The notes under the pieces: model-generated
Database searches by the model: none
Seen by the model: only the letters and a program-made list of their open reading frames with translations
Told to the model about the DNA's origin: nothing
NCBI GenBank assembly: GCA_903859715.1
Contig: CAIONS010000009.1
Coordinates: 1 to 64,000, forward strand
DNA length: 64,000 nt
From: an uncultured Opitutia bacterium
GTDB lineage: Bacteria > Verrucomicrobiota > Verrucomicrobiia > Opitutales > Opitutaceae
Reading direction: 5' to 3'
Part shown: piece by piece, positions 32,654 through 40,344 of the stretch
Position numbering within the stretch: the first letter of the stretch is position 1
How the letters are laid out: every line of letters begins with the position of its first letter
Translations under genes and position numbers: made by a program

Positions 32654-34026
32654 GATGGATTGGGTTTGAAGCCCATCGTGGGCAGTGCGGCGCGCAAGGC
32701 CCAAGCCCGGCCGGTGAGCAGGCGGGCATCGCCGTTGGCGGAGAGCTGTGCGACAGGGGCGGATGGAAAGGGCACGACCCGGGTGTAGACCGCGCGGTCG
32801 TTCACGAAGATCTCGATCAGCGAACGGTCGAGCAGCCAGTGTACCCGGACCGACGTGGAGGTCGCCAGCGTGACGGGTGGACGGTCGTCGAACCGCACGC
32901 CGTCCGGGTCGATGGCGATTTGTACGCCGGCAATTTTGCAGCGCACCGTGGCAGACGGAGTGCGCTCGAACGTCAGCTCGGCCTCGTGCAGGTGGTCACC
33001 GGGCAAGGCAAGAATCATGGGCGCGGAGCCGAGAGCGTGTGCGGAAAAAGTTATCTCCGACGTGCGCAAGGCGGCGAGTTCGGCGACAGGTGCGGCGCAG
33101 AGGTCGCCGGCGGCGTCGAGCCAGATGCGGCGCGGCGCGCTGAGGCGGCCGTTCCAGCCGCGGCCTTTGGGAAAGCGCTGGACCCAGCCCACGAGTACGA
33201 TGCGGCCCAAGGGATCGGTAATTGTCTGGGTGGCGTAATAGCTGTCGCTCTCGTCGACCCGGCCGCGGCGCTCGGGGTGAAACGTGTACGTGGCCAGATC
33301 GAGCGTGCCGCTGTGCCACTCGACTTCGCGGACGGGCGACGTGAGCAGCAGCCATTTTTTTCCGAACGGGATCAGGTTGGGGCACTCGAAGAAAACCGTC
33401 TCGGTGACCGGCGCGCGATGGATGATGCCGCGGTAAATCCAGCGGCGGAGTCCGCCATCGAGGTTTTCGTAGAGGGGAATCACGGCTTCGTCGCCGAGCC
33501 GCGCACCGAGGATCAGGAACGTGCGGCCCTCGGTCCGGAAAACGTACGGATCGCGCCATTCGCGCCCGAAGGCCGGGCCGCCATGCGTGGCGAGATCGAG
33601 GAACGGTGCCGCCACGTCCTGCGTCCAACCGATCAGGTCCGGATCGGCCGGCGAGGCAAAGACCTGCGTCCCGGGCCCGACGGGATCGTGTGCTACGCTG
33701 GTGTAGAGAATCCGTGGCGTGCCGCCGGCGTCGAGGGCGGTGCAGCCGGAGTAGCAATGGCCCTCACCGAGCGCGAGCTGCGGACGCAGGGCGAGAGGCA
33801 GATGCTCCCAGTGTACGAGGTCGCGACTGCGGGCATGGCCCCAGGCGATGTCGGCCCATTCCTCCCCGTTGGGATTGTGCTGGTAGAACACGTGATACCA
33901 CCCGTCGTGCCAGAGGGTGCCATTGGGGTCATTCATCCACTGCGCCGGCGGACCAAAATGCCAGACGGGCAGGGCGGGGTCAGTGATGACGGGATAGGCG
34001 GGCCAGGAAGAGTCAGGGACAGACAC
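32650..34026 (-). CDS. glycoside hydrolase family 32 (fructosidase/sucrose hydrolase type)
   Basis: About 458 residues from a GTG at 34026; a TTG at 34044 is the other option. The GH32 five-bladed propeller is marked by its three catalytic motifs: QWMNDPNG with the nucleophile Asp (about D33), EWRDPYVFR with the transition-state Asp (about D159), and FFECPNLIPF with the acid/base Glu (about E214). A C-terminal beta sandwich ends with LLDRSLIEIFVNDRAVYTRVV, also typical. The enzyme cleaves fructosyl linkages in sucrose, levan or inulin. No signal peptide is visible, so a cytoplasmic role on imported oligosaccharide is likely. Coupled to the DUF1653 gene. Confidence 0.93.
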   Translation of the reverse strand: MSVPDSSWPAYPVITDPALPVWHFGPPAQWMNDPNGTLWHDGWYHVFYQHNPNGEEWADIAWGHARSRDLVHWEHLPLALRPQLALGEGHCYSGCTALDAGGTPRILYTSVAHDPVGPGTQVFASPADPDLIGWTQDVAAPFLDLATHGGPAFGREWRDPYVFRTEGRTFLILGARLGDEAVIPLYENLDGGLRRWIYRGIIHRAPVTETVFFECPNLIPFGKKWLLLTSPVREVEWHSGTLDLATYTFHPERRGRVDESDSYYATQTITDPLGRIVLVGWVQRFPKGRGWNGRLSAPRRIWLDAAGDLCAAPVAELAALRTSEITFSAHALGSAPMILALPGDHLHEAELTFERTPSATVRCKIAGVQIAIDPDGVRFDDRPPVTLATSTSVRVHWLLDRSLIEIFVNDRAVYTRVVPFPSAPVAQLSANGDARLLTGRAWALRAALPTMGFKPNPS

Positions 34027-34079
34027 GGATGTCAGCGCAGCCAAGTTTGCGCGGCGACGGAAGCGAAAAGAAAGATTTT

Positions 34080-34172
34080 ACCACGAAGGGCACGAAGCAC
34101 ACGAAGGTCCGGACCAATATAGATCGGTTCGGAGATCGGCTTCGTGCTCTTGGTGCGCTTCGTGGTGAAAAT
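34080..34172. repeat. intergenic inverted repeat, ACCACGAAGGGCACGAAG type
   Basis: ACCACGAAG near 34080-34089 faces CTTCGTGGT at 34159-34167, with further CACGAAGCACACGAAGG matching GTGCTCTTGGTGCGC in reverse. It is a degenerate relative of the element at 4253-4438. Non-coding, between the GH32 gene and the terminator of the isomerase-like gene. Confidence 0.65.
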
Positions 34173-34200
34173 AAAAAAGCGGAGCCTCACGGCTCCGCTT
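34171..34200 (-). terminator. terminator of the fucose-isomerase-like gene
   Basis: Read on the minus strand: AAGCGGAGCC, GTGA loop, GGCTCCGCTT and a run of T. It is a 10-bp perfect stem 29 bp downstream of the stop at 34229. Confidence 0.9.
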
Positions 34201-34228
34201 TGGAATGAGATGGGCGGTGAAGCCTGGC

Positions 34229-35851
34229 TCAGAACTTCGAGCCGTCGGCCTTGGTGCCGCAGAGGGAGACCACGAGGCCGAGCTCGGCGGCGAGGGCGGC
34301 CTTGGTGTACATCGCGAGGTCGGCTTCGGCGGCGGAATTGGCGTAGGCGACCTGGATGTGGTTGGCCTTGTGGCGCGCCATCATCTGGTCGCGGCTTACG
34401 CCGTACGTCACGGCGTGCATGATCGGCCATTGCACCGTCGTCTCCTTCCAGCGGCGCTCGGTCTCGGCGCGCGGGAGGGCGATCACCTTGGCGCGGCCGA
34501 GGTCCATCTTGAGCTTGCCGCCCTCGACGAAGACGCGGCTCCAGACGATCTCGCCGGGCTTGGCGATGCCGCGCACGGTGCCGCCGCCGAGGCGGAAATA
34601 CATGTAGGGCTGGCGGAGCGAATCGGTGCCGCGATAGCCGTCCACGTGGTGCGCGGGCGGGGCGCTGCCGGAGATGAGGAACACCCAGACGTATTCCTTC
34701 GTCGTGCCGCTCTGGTCGTAATCACCCCAGCGCAGATCGTGGAGCGTGTTCTCGACCGGCTGGCTGAGGGCGGTGTGCACGCGATTGGTAAAGAGACCGT
34801 CGAGGCCGGCACATTCGTCGACTTCGTTGAAATGGGTGAGCGGCTGGCCGTCGCGGATGATCTCGCCGCGGGCGTTGGCGACGGGGGGACGGTCGGAATT
34901 GTTGAGGAGGCCCTCGACGAGGTCGGAGGCGGGCAGGAGGTCCTTGAGGCCCTGCTGGTACTGGATGCCGATGGTCTCGCAGCCGAACTCGTCGGCGATG
35001 CGCAGGACGGCGATGTACGTTTTGCACTGCCAGAGCACCTGCGCCTCGGTGAGGTCGGTGGCGTCGTCGGTCCCGAGGTGGAACTTCATGCCCTTGGCCT
35101 TGAGCCAGGTGAAGACGCCGCGGGCCTCGGTGTCGCTGACCTGGGTGGCGCCGTAGTAGAGCGCGGACTGGGAGAGCCGCTCCTTGTAGACGCCGGTGGA
35201 GAAGAGCAGTTCGTCCGGGATGATGGCGTTGAACATGCCCATGCAGCCCTCGTCGAAGATGCCCATGATGGATTTCTTGCGGCGGAGATCGTCGGCAAGT
35301 TTTTTGGCGAGGGCGCGGGCCTTGGGCGTGACCTTCGATTTGGCGAGGGCGCGGACGTGCGGGGCCGGATGCTTGATCGCGCCGGATTTCAGCCAGGCGG
35401 CGAGGTTCTTGAGGAAGAAGTCGTCGGTGAACTCGGCGCTCCAGAGCGTGGAGTACTTCACGCCGGCCTTGGTGAGCGAGCCGTTGAGGTTGAGCATGCC
35501 GACGAGGCCGGGGGCGGTGCCGGACCAGTTGGCGACGGTCAGGATCGGCGCCTGGTGCGAGACGAGGCCATGGAGGACGTGGTGGGAATATTGCCAGACG
35601 GCCTCGGCGACGATGATCGGGGTCTTGGGGTCGATCGTGGCGAACACGGCCATGCCCTCTTTCTGCGAGCTGATGAAGCCGTGTTTCACCTCGGGCTTGT
35701 ACGGGTGGGCGCGGACGAGCTGGTAGCCGAGCTTGGCCACGGCGGCGGTGAGCTGCTGCTCCATCGCGAGCTGGCCGGACCAGGTTTTTTCGTTGGCGGA
35801 TTGGCGGAGGTCGCCGTTGGCGACGAGGAGGATGGTTTTGGATTTGGCCAT
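34229..35851 (-). CDS. L-fucose/L-arabinose isomerase-like protein
   Basis: 540 residues. The N-terminal two domains start [16 protein letters not shown] and contain [17 protein letters not shown]; the C-terminal part includes a Gly-rich [13 protein letters not shown] and ends with [13 protein letters not shown], which I recognise from the L-fucose isomerase superfamily C-terminus. The Glu/Asp/His metal ligands would be in segments such as [11 protein letters not shown]. Such enzymes interconvert aldoses and ketoses in the cytoplasm. The actual sugar is not established; many Verrucomicrobiota carry divergent members. A divergent AraC-family regulator gene begins 82 bp upstream and an intrinsic terminator follows it. 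Confidence 0.75.
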   Translation of the reverse strand: MAKSKTILLVANGDLRQSANEKTWSGQLAMEQQLTAAVAKLGYQLVRAHPYKPEVKHGFISSQKEGMAVFATIDPKTPIIVAEAVWQYSHHVLHGLVSHQAPILTVANWSGTAPGLVGMLNLNGSLTKAGVKYSTLWSAEFTDDFFLKNLAAWLKSGAIKHPAPHVRALAKSKVTPKARALAKKLADDLRRKKSIMGIFDEGCMGMFNAIIPDELLFSTGVYKERLSQSALYYGATQVSDTEARGVFTWLKAKGMKFHLGTDDATDLTEAQVLWQCKTYIAVLRIADEFGCETIGIQYQQGLKDLLPASDLVEGLLNNSDRPPVANARGEIIRDGQPLTHFNEVDECAGLDGLFTNRVHTALSQPVENTLHDLRWGDYDQSGTTKEYVWVFLISGSAPPAHHVDGYRGTDSLRQPYMYFRLGGGTVRGIAKPGEIVWSRVFVEGGKLKMDLGRAKVIALPRAETERRWKETTVQWPIMHAVTYGVSRDQMMARHKANHIQVAYANSAAEADLAMYTKAALAAELGLVVSLCGTKADGSKF

Positions 35852-35932
35852 GGGGAAGGGTGACGCTGGGGTTGCCTAGTAAAAATCGACCGGGGTAAGG
35901 GAACAGAATGCACTCGAAATGCCCATGAAGGA
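35852..35932. promoter_or_regulatory. divergent intergenic region of isomerase-like gene and AraC regulator
   Basis: 81 bp separate the two start codons, so both promoters and any AraC operator must lie here or overlap the coding ends. No clear -35/-10 pair or inverted repeat was recognised. The role is inferred from geometry and regulator type only. Confidence 0.4.
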
Positions 35933-36835
35933 ATGGATAGAACCGGCATTCACATGGATAAAATCGACCGCAAGGCTGCCTCGGGTCTCCTGTCGCAGCA
36001 AGTCACGCACGCCCGGTATTTTTTTCATAACCTCGTGCCGCGGCGCACCGATCCGTTTGGCCTCGTCATGGGTGGCCGCGAGCACTGCAACCCCGACTAT
36101 GCGCTGCTGCGGCCGAGCTTCCCCTTCTTTGGCCTGGAGTATGTCGCGGCCGGACGCGGCAGGGTGAAGCTCGGGGACCGATGGCAGAACCTGGAGCCCG
36201 GCATGGTGTTTGCCTATGCACCCGCGACGCACTGTGAGATCCGGACCGATCCGGACGATCCGATGGTGAAATATTTCCTGTCGTTTGCCGGCGCCGACGC
36301 CCCGCGGCGGTTGCGGCGGTGCGGAGCAGCAGTCGGGCGGACACGCCAGCTGGCGGCCCACGCGGAGATCACGAGTGTTTTGGAGGACCTGGTGCGCGAA
36401 GGGCAGCGCTCGGGTGCGCTCGCCGGTCGGATCTGTGCGGCGCTGTTTGAGCTGCTGCTGCTGAAGATCGAGGACACGGCCACGCTGGCGCCGCATGCGA
36501 GTGAGCCGGCCCGCGAGGCGTTCCTGCGGTGCAAGGCGGTGATCGATGCGCAGGTCGAGCGGCTGGGCTCGCTGGAGGAAATCGCCCGCGTTGCCGGCGT
36601 GGAGGCGTCGAGTGTGTGCCGCTGGTTCCGCCGTTACCAAGGGACGAGTCCCTACCAATACCTGATGCGGCGGAAGATGAATCTCGCGGCCGAGCATCTG
36701 GTCGAGAACGGCGGGCTGGTGAAGGAGGCGGCGCAGCGGCTGGGGTTTGCGGACCCGTATCACTTTTCCCGCGCCTTCAAGTCGGTGCACGGCGTCGCGC
36801 CGCGAACCCTGCTGCGCTACCGGCGGGCGGGGTAA
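35933..36835 (+). CDS. AraC-family transcriptional regulator
   Basis: 300 residues from the ATG at 35933; the ATG at 35954 is an alternative. An N-terminal cupin-like sensor domain (FFGLEYVAAGRGRVKLGDRWQNLEPGMVFAYAP) precedes the two helix-turn-helix motifs of the AraC DNA-binding domain: LEEIARVAGVEASSVCRWFRRYQG near residues 215-240 and VKEAAQRLGFADPYHFSRAFKSVHGVAP near 262-290. It probably senses a sugar and controls the divergent fucose-isomerase-like gene. Its TAA stop is part of the first palindrome of the repeat at 36833. Confidence 0.9.
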   Translation: MDRTGIHMDKIDRKAASGLLSQQVTHARYFFHNLVPRRTDPFGLVMGGREHCNPDYALLRPSFPFFGLEYVAAGRGRVKLGDRWQNLEPGMVFAYAPATHCEIRTDPDDPMVKYFLSFAGADAPRRLRRCGAAVGRTRQLAAHAEITSVLEDLVREGQRSGALAGRICAALFELLLLKIEDTATLAPHASEPAREAFLRCKAVIDAQVERLGSLEEIARVAGVEASSVCRWFRRYQGTSPYQYLMRRKMNLAAEHLVENGGLVKEAAQRLGFADPYHFSRAFKSVHGVAPRTLLRYRRAG

Positions 36836-36904
36836 GTTTGTCACCCATTAGGTGACAAACTTAGCACCGGCCATTCGGACATTTGTCACCTAATGGGTGA
36901 CAAA
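36833..36904. repeat. paired palindromic element, core GTTTGTCACC/GGTGACAAAC (two copies)
   Basis: Copy 1: TAAGTTTGTCACC (36833-36845), spacer CATTA, GGTGACAAACTTA (36851-36863), perfect 13-bp arms that include the AraC stop codon. Copy 2: TTTGTCACC (36882-36890), spacer TAATG, GGTGACAAA (36896-36904). The spacers are complementary, so the two copies also form an inverted pair. Further copies lie at 42039-42067, 42106-42134 and 58525-58552. Confidence 0.9.
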
Positions 36905-36935
36905 CGCCATGTCAGGGTGACGTGGCAGGGGCTTC

Positions 36936-37060
36936 GATTATGGATGGCGGATACCCGCCTACGCCAGGGCTTCGGCGGGCTAGCCGGAGAACGGCATTAA
37001 TCCAACGCGGCGGGGGACGCCGCGTCTCCATTGATTTGAATGGAGCCACCGCGCCCTCGC
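36936..37060. repeat. degenerate intergenic repeat (TACGCCAGGGCTTCGGCGGGC type)
   Basis: CGCCTACGCCAGGGCTTCGGCGGGCTAG (36956-36983) can fold on CGCC/GGCG and resembles a motif (TCGCCAAAGCTTCGGCGG) I know as common in intergenic DNA of unrelated GC-rich bacteria. The rest of the 300-bp gap shows no coding signal. Confidence 0.5.
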
Positions 37061-37089
37061 CGTGGTTTCAGGGCTGCCTCGGGAGACAC

Positions 37090-37118
37090 AAAAAAGCCGG
37101 GCCACGCAGGGCCCGGCT
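37090..37118 (-). terminator. terminator of the BON-domain gene
   Basis: On the minus strand: AGCCGGGCC, CTGCGT loop, GGCCCGGCT followed by six T. A 9-bp perfect stem 20 bp past the stop at 37138. Confidence 0.92.
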
Positions 37119-37137
37119 GGGGAATTCTGCGGACGAA

Positions 37138-37629
37138 TTACTTCGTCTCGATGGTGAGCAGGGAGACGACCTCATGCACGCCGTCGGTGTCGAGCGCCAG
37201 GACGATCGCCTTGCCGATCAGCTCGGGCGAGGCGACGGTGCCCTTGAGGGTGACGGTGCCCTGGTCGGCATCGACGTTGATCTTGAGGGCGGAGAGGTCG
37301 GAGTCGCCGACCAGCTTGGCGTTGATGACGGTGACGATGCGGGCGTTGTCCGCGATACCGCCAATCTTCTCGCCGGCGGCCGCGGTCTTTGTGCGCACCA
37401 CGCGGCCGCCCTTCTCGAGGTCGGCCTTGATGTCGGAGGGCGTGAGCTTCCACTCGGTGAGCTTGTCGGAGACGGCGTTCTTCACGTCGATGGCCGCGGC
37501 CTTGGTCTTGTCGACGGCGGTCTGGGCGGCGTCCTTCGTTTTTTCGGTGAGGGTCTGGGAATCATCCTTCTGGCCGCAGCCGGCGAGGACGAGACTGAGC
37601 AGGGAGAGGGCGAGGAGAGATTTTTTCAT
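37138..37629 (-). CDS. BON-domain lipoprotein (OsmY-like)
   Basis: 163 residues from the ATG at 37629 (MKKSLLALSLLSLVLAGC). The lipoprotein signal ends in LAGC (C18). Residues about 25-60 are Lys/Ala-rich and helical (DAAQTAVDKTKAAAIDVKNAV). The C-terminal BON domain spans about 93-160 (ARIVTVINAKLVGDSDLSALKINVDADQGTVTLKGTVASPE), a small alpha/beta phospholipid-binding module. OsmY-like proteins protect the envelope under osmotic stress. The same frame is open far upstream antisense to the SDR gene, which is a shadow. Ends at a strong terminator. Confidence 0.88.
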   Translation of the reverse strand: MKKSLLALSLLSLVLAGCGQKDDSQTLTEKTKDAAQTAVDKTKAAAIDVKNAVSDKLTEWKLTPSDIKADLEKGGRVVRTKTAAAGEKIGGIADNARIVTVINAKLVGDSDLSALKINVDADQGTVTLKGTVASPELIGKAIVLALDTDGVHEVVSLLTIETK

Positions 37630-37755
37630 TGATGTGATATGGGTTGGGCAGGCATGGACCGGGGAATCGGGGAGTGGTTCGCGGCCGGGGCAAAATTCCG
37701 GCCGGGCGGCAGAATCAACATTGCGGGGAACGGGTGGGTTCACTTCGCTGCGGAC

Positions 37756-38538
37756 ATGGCTTCGAAAACAGCACTCGTCACCGGCGCATCGCGCGGCATC
37801 GGCCGCGGCATTGCCCTCGAACTCGCCCGCGCGGGCTGCCGCGTGGCCATCAATTATGCGGGCAACGCTGAGGCGGCCGCGGAGGCGCTGGCCCTCGTCA
37901 AAGCGGCGGGCGGGGACGGCTTCATCGTGCAAGGCGACGTGGCCGTGGCGGCGGACCGGGAGCGCCTGGTCGCGGAAACGGTCAGGAATTTCGGCCGCAT
38001 CGACCTGCTGGTGAACAATGCCGGCGTCGCGCCAAAGGTCCGCGCCGATCTGCTCGACGCGGGCGAGGAAAGCTTTGACCGCCTGTACGAGATCAATCTC
38101 AAGGGCCCATTTTTCCTCACGCAGCTCGTTGCGAAGCAGATGCTCGGGCAGGCGCCCGACGCCGAGGGGTTCCGCGGCCGCATCGTGAACATCACGTCGA
38201 TCTCGGTCTACACGGCCTCGATCAACCGCGGCGATTACTGCATGGTGAAGGCGGGCCTCGCGATGATGACCAAGCTCTTCGCCGACCGGCTCGCGAACGA
38301 CGGCATCAACGTCTATGAGATCCGGCCGGGCGTGATCGCCACCGACATGACCGGCGGCGTGAAGGAAAAGTACGACAAGCTCATCATCCACGATGAACGC
38401 GGGATCACGCCGATCCGCCGCTGGGGCAAGCCCGAGGACATCGGCCGGGCCGTGCGGGCCATTGCCGAGGATCGTTTCCCCTTCTCGACGGGTGCGGTGT
38501 TTGACGTCGACGGCGGGTTTCATCTGCACCGGCTGTGA
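37756..38538 (+). CDS. SDR-family 3-oxoacyl-ACP reductase-like oxidoreductase
   Basis: 260 residues from the ATG at 37756 ([20 protein letters not shown]). Classical short-chain dehydrogenase features: the TGASRGIG cofactor loop, LVNNAGVAP, the catalytic Ser in NITSISV and YCMVK (the Y-x-x-x-K pair), and a Gly-rich VFDVDGGF end. The Arg in the cofactor loop suggests NADP(H). SDRs of this type reduce 3-oxoacyl groups or sugars. Annotated in related genomes as FabG-like, but the sequence alone does not decide the substrate. Divergent from the BON lipoprotein gene. Confidence 0.88.
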   Translation: MASKTALVTGASRGIGRGIALELARAGCRVAINYAGNAEAAAEALALVKAAGGDGFIVQGDVAVAADRERLVAETVRNFGRIDLLVNNAGVAPKVRADLLDAGEESFDRLYEINLKGPFFLTQLVAKQMLGQAPDAEGFRGRIVNITSISVYTASINRGDYCMVKAGLAMMTKLFADRLANDGINVYEIRPGVIATDMTGGVKEKYDKLIIHDERGITPIRRWGKPEDIGRAVRAIAEDRFPFSTGAVFDVDGGFHLHRL

Positions 38539-38603
38539 TTTAGCCAGCGCGCGCCGGCGTTTTTCATCTCGCGGCGCTGCGGGCGGCGGACACGTTCGCT
38601 GGC

Positions 38604-39611
38604 ATGTTGCTGACCTGTCAGGCCGGTTTTGAGTCATTGCTGATCCGCGAGCTGGAGGCGGCAGGCCTGTCCGTGGTCGAGTCCGGCCCGGGCTGGGTGA
38701 GGACCGACCGCGCGATCCCGACCGAGACACTGGTCTTTCCGTGGCTTACGCTGACGGCGCCGGTGGAGTTGCGGGGGGAGTCGGTCAACGCGCTGGCGCA
38801 GCGGGTGGCGGAATTTTTCCTCGCGAGCCTGCAGGGCGAGCGGATCGAGGGGGCGTGGCCCAGCGTATGGCTTGGGCCCCAGGAAATCATCGGGCTTGGC
38901 CGGCGGATCTCGAGTGTCGAGGGGGCGTTCGGCGAGCTGCTGCGGAAGAAATTTTCGCGGGTGGCGAAACTGGCGGTGGCGGACGTGCCGCGCGGCGTGG
39001 GTCCGGCGCGCGGGCTGTTTGTCTATTTCACTGATTTTGGGCGGGTGTGGGTGGCGCGGGAAGCCTTTGTGCACGGCCAGCGGCGGATGGCGGACGACGA
39101 CCTGGCGCCGTCGCGCTCGTACCTGAAAATCGAGGAAGCCTATATTGTGCTGGGCCGGGAACCGGCCGAGGGCGAGACAGTGTGCGACCTCGGGGCGGCG
39201 CCGGGTGGCTGGAGCTACAGTGCGGCGAAGCGCGGGGCGCGCGTGATCGCCATCGACAATGGCCCGCTCAAAGGCGGCGCGCTGGATCATCCATGGATCG
39301 AGCACCGGCTGGAGGACGCGTTCAAATTTGCCGCGGCCCAAGGCGAGCGCTTTGACTGGCTGTTCTGCGACCTCGTGGAGGAGCCGCATCATGTGTTGCA
39401 GCACCTGGTGACGCCGTGGCTGGCGCAGGGCTGGTGCCGGCGCTTTGTCATCAACCTGAAGTTTGGCCGCGTGGATGCCCTGGCGCTCCTGCAGGAGCTG
39501 AGAGGGGCGGATTCGCCGTTGATGCGATATGCCCCGGGGTTTCGGGTGCGGCATCTTTATCATGACCGCGAGGAGTTCACGGTCGTAGGGGAAGTGGGTG
39601 GTCAAAAGTAG
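38604..39611 (+). CDS. rlmM: 23S rRNA 2'-O-methyltransferase RlmM-like
   Basis: 335 residues. Only the ATG at 38604 gives MLLTCQAGFESLLIRELEAAG, the THUMP-like N-terminal start seen in RlmM. The FtsJ-type methyltransferase domain has the SAM loop VCDLGAAPGGWSYSAAKRG and a plausible K-D-K-E catalytic tetrad: RSYLKIEEA, LFCDLVEEP, NLKFGR and REEFTVVG. RlmM methylates C2498 of E. coli 23S rRNA before ribosome assembly. The stop codon abuts a hairpin. Slightly shorter than E. coli RlmM. Confidence 0.88.
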   Translation: MLLTCQAGFESLLIRELEAAGLSVVESGPGWVRTDRAIPTETLVFPWLTLTAPVELRGESVNALAQRVAEFFLASLQGERIEGAWPSVWLGPQEIIGLGRRISSVEGAFGELLRKKFSRVAKLAVADVPRGVGPARGLFVYFTDFGRVWVAREAFVHGQRRMADDDLAPSRSYLKIEEAYIVLGREPAEGETVCDLGAAPGGWSYSAAKRGARVIAIDNGPLKGGALDHPWIEHRLEDAFKFAAAQGERFDWLFCDLVEEPHHVLQHLVTPWLAQGWCRRFVINLKFGRVDALALLQELRGADSPLMRYAPGFRVRHLYHDREEFTVVGEVGGQK

Positions 39612-39631
39612 GGTAGGTCTTTGACCTGCCC
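39608..39631. repeat. stop-codon-adjacent hairpin, GTAGGG(N)GGTC type
   Basis: GGGTAGGTC (39611-39619), TTT, GACCTGCCC (39623-39631), with one G-T pair, starting in the rlmM stop codon. Preceded by GTA, it has the same GTAGGG-headed design as the hairpin at 43200-43224 on the other strand. It may serve as a terminator despite the lack of a T run. Confidence 0.7.
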
Positions 39632-39806
39632 TCGGGTTCGCAGGCGTGTGGCACGCAGAAGGCGGGTCCGAGACGCCGGCCTGCTTTCAAACCCAGCCTC
39701 CTCACGTCGGCTGCTACTGAAAACCGTGGGGTGGCTGACGGAGATTTTCGCTTTTTGCCCTAGTCATCTGCCTGCGGGCGGTGCTTCATCCGGGGAGTTT
39801 TCCACC

Positions 39807-40340
39807 ATGAAACGCACCCTCCTGAAACTTCTGCTGGTTACGTGGCTCCTGCCGCTGGCGGCGATGGCCGGTGATCCGGCGTTCAACGGCCGCTGGCGCC
39901 TCGATGTGGCGCGCAGCACCGCGCTCGACGGCTGGTCCACGCTGGATCTTGTCATCCAAACGGACGGCTCCAAGGTCAGCCTGTTGCATGACCTGACCTG
40001 GCATGCGACGAAAGCCACCGCCACCAACGTGATCGACACGGCGGCCCCGGCGGAGGTCGGGAATTTCTTCCGGCTCGATCAGCGGCACATGGCGGTCTAC
40101 GCGCGGCCCAAGGAGGCTGCGCACGTCGTGGCCACGTGGATCGACGGCGGGCGCACGTTGCGGGTCGAGGCGCAGGTGCCGGTGGAGACCTCGCAGGGCA
40201 ACACGACGATGCGGCTGTACGACGAGTACCGCCTGCTGGAAGGCGGTGGCGAGCTGGTGCTCATCGAACTGCACAGCACGCGCAGCCGGCCGCTGGTCTA
40301 TCGCTTCACGAAGGTGCCGGCGGAGGCGGCGAAGAAATAA
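39807..40340 (+). CDS. small secreted protein, unrecognised
   Basis: 177 residues from the ATG at 39807, with a Sec signal peptide (MKRTLLKLLLVTWLLPLAAMA, cleavage predicted after AMA). The mature protein starts GDPAFNGRWRLDVARS and is beta-rich, reminiscent of lipocalin-like or DUF-type secreted proteins that begin FNGxWxLDxxxS. No catalytic motif is visible. The next gene begins 4 bp after its stop, so the two are in one operon and may act on the same extracellular substrate. Confidence 0.7.
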   Translation: MKRTLLKLLLVTWLLPLAAMAGDPAFNGRWRLDVARSTALDGWSTLDLVIQTDGSKVSLLHDLTWHATKATATNVIDTAAPAEVGNFFRLDQRHMAVYARPKEAAHVVATWIDGGRTLRVEAQVPVETSQGNTTMRLYDEYRLLEGGGELVLIELHSTRSRPLVYRFTKVPAEAAKK

Positions 40341-40344
40341 TCCC

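Noticed and set aside
36833-36904. CRISPR-like repeat pair
   Set aside because: The two palindromes are inverted relative to each other, there are only two, no regular spacers and no cas genes.
37138-38730. 530-residue protein extending the BON lipoprotein upstream
   Set aside because: The lipoprotein signal at the ATG at 37629 marks the true start, and the upstream part is antisense to the SDR gene.
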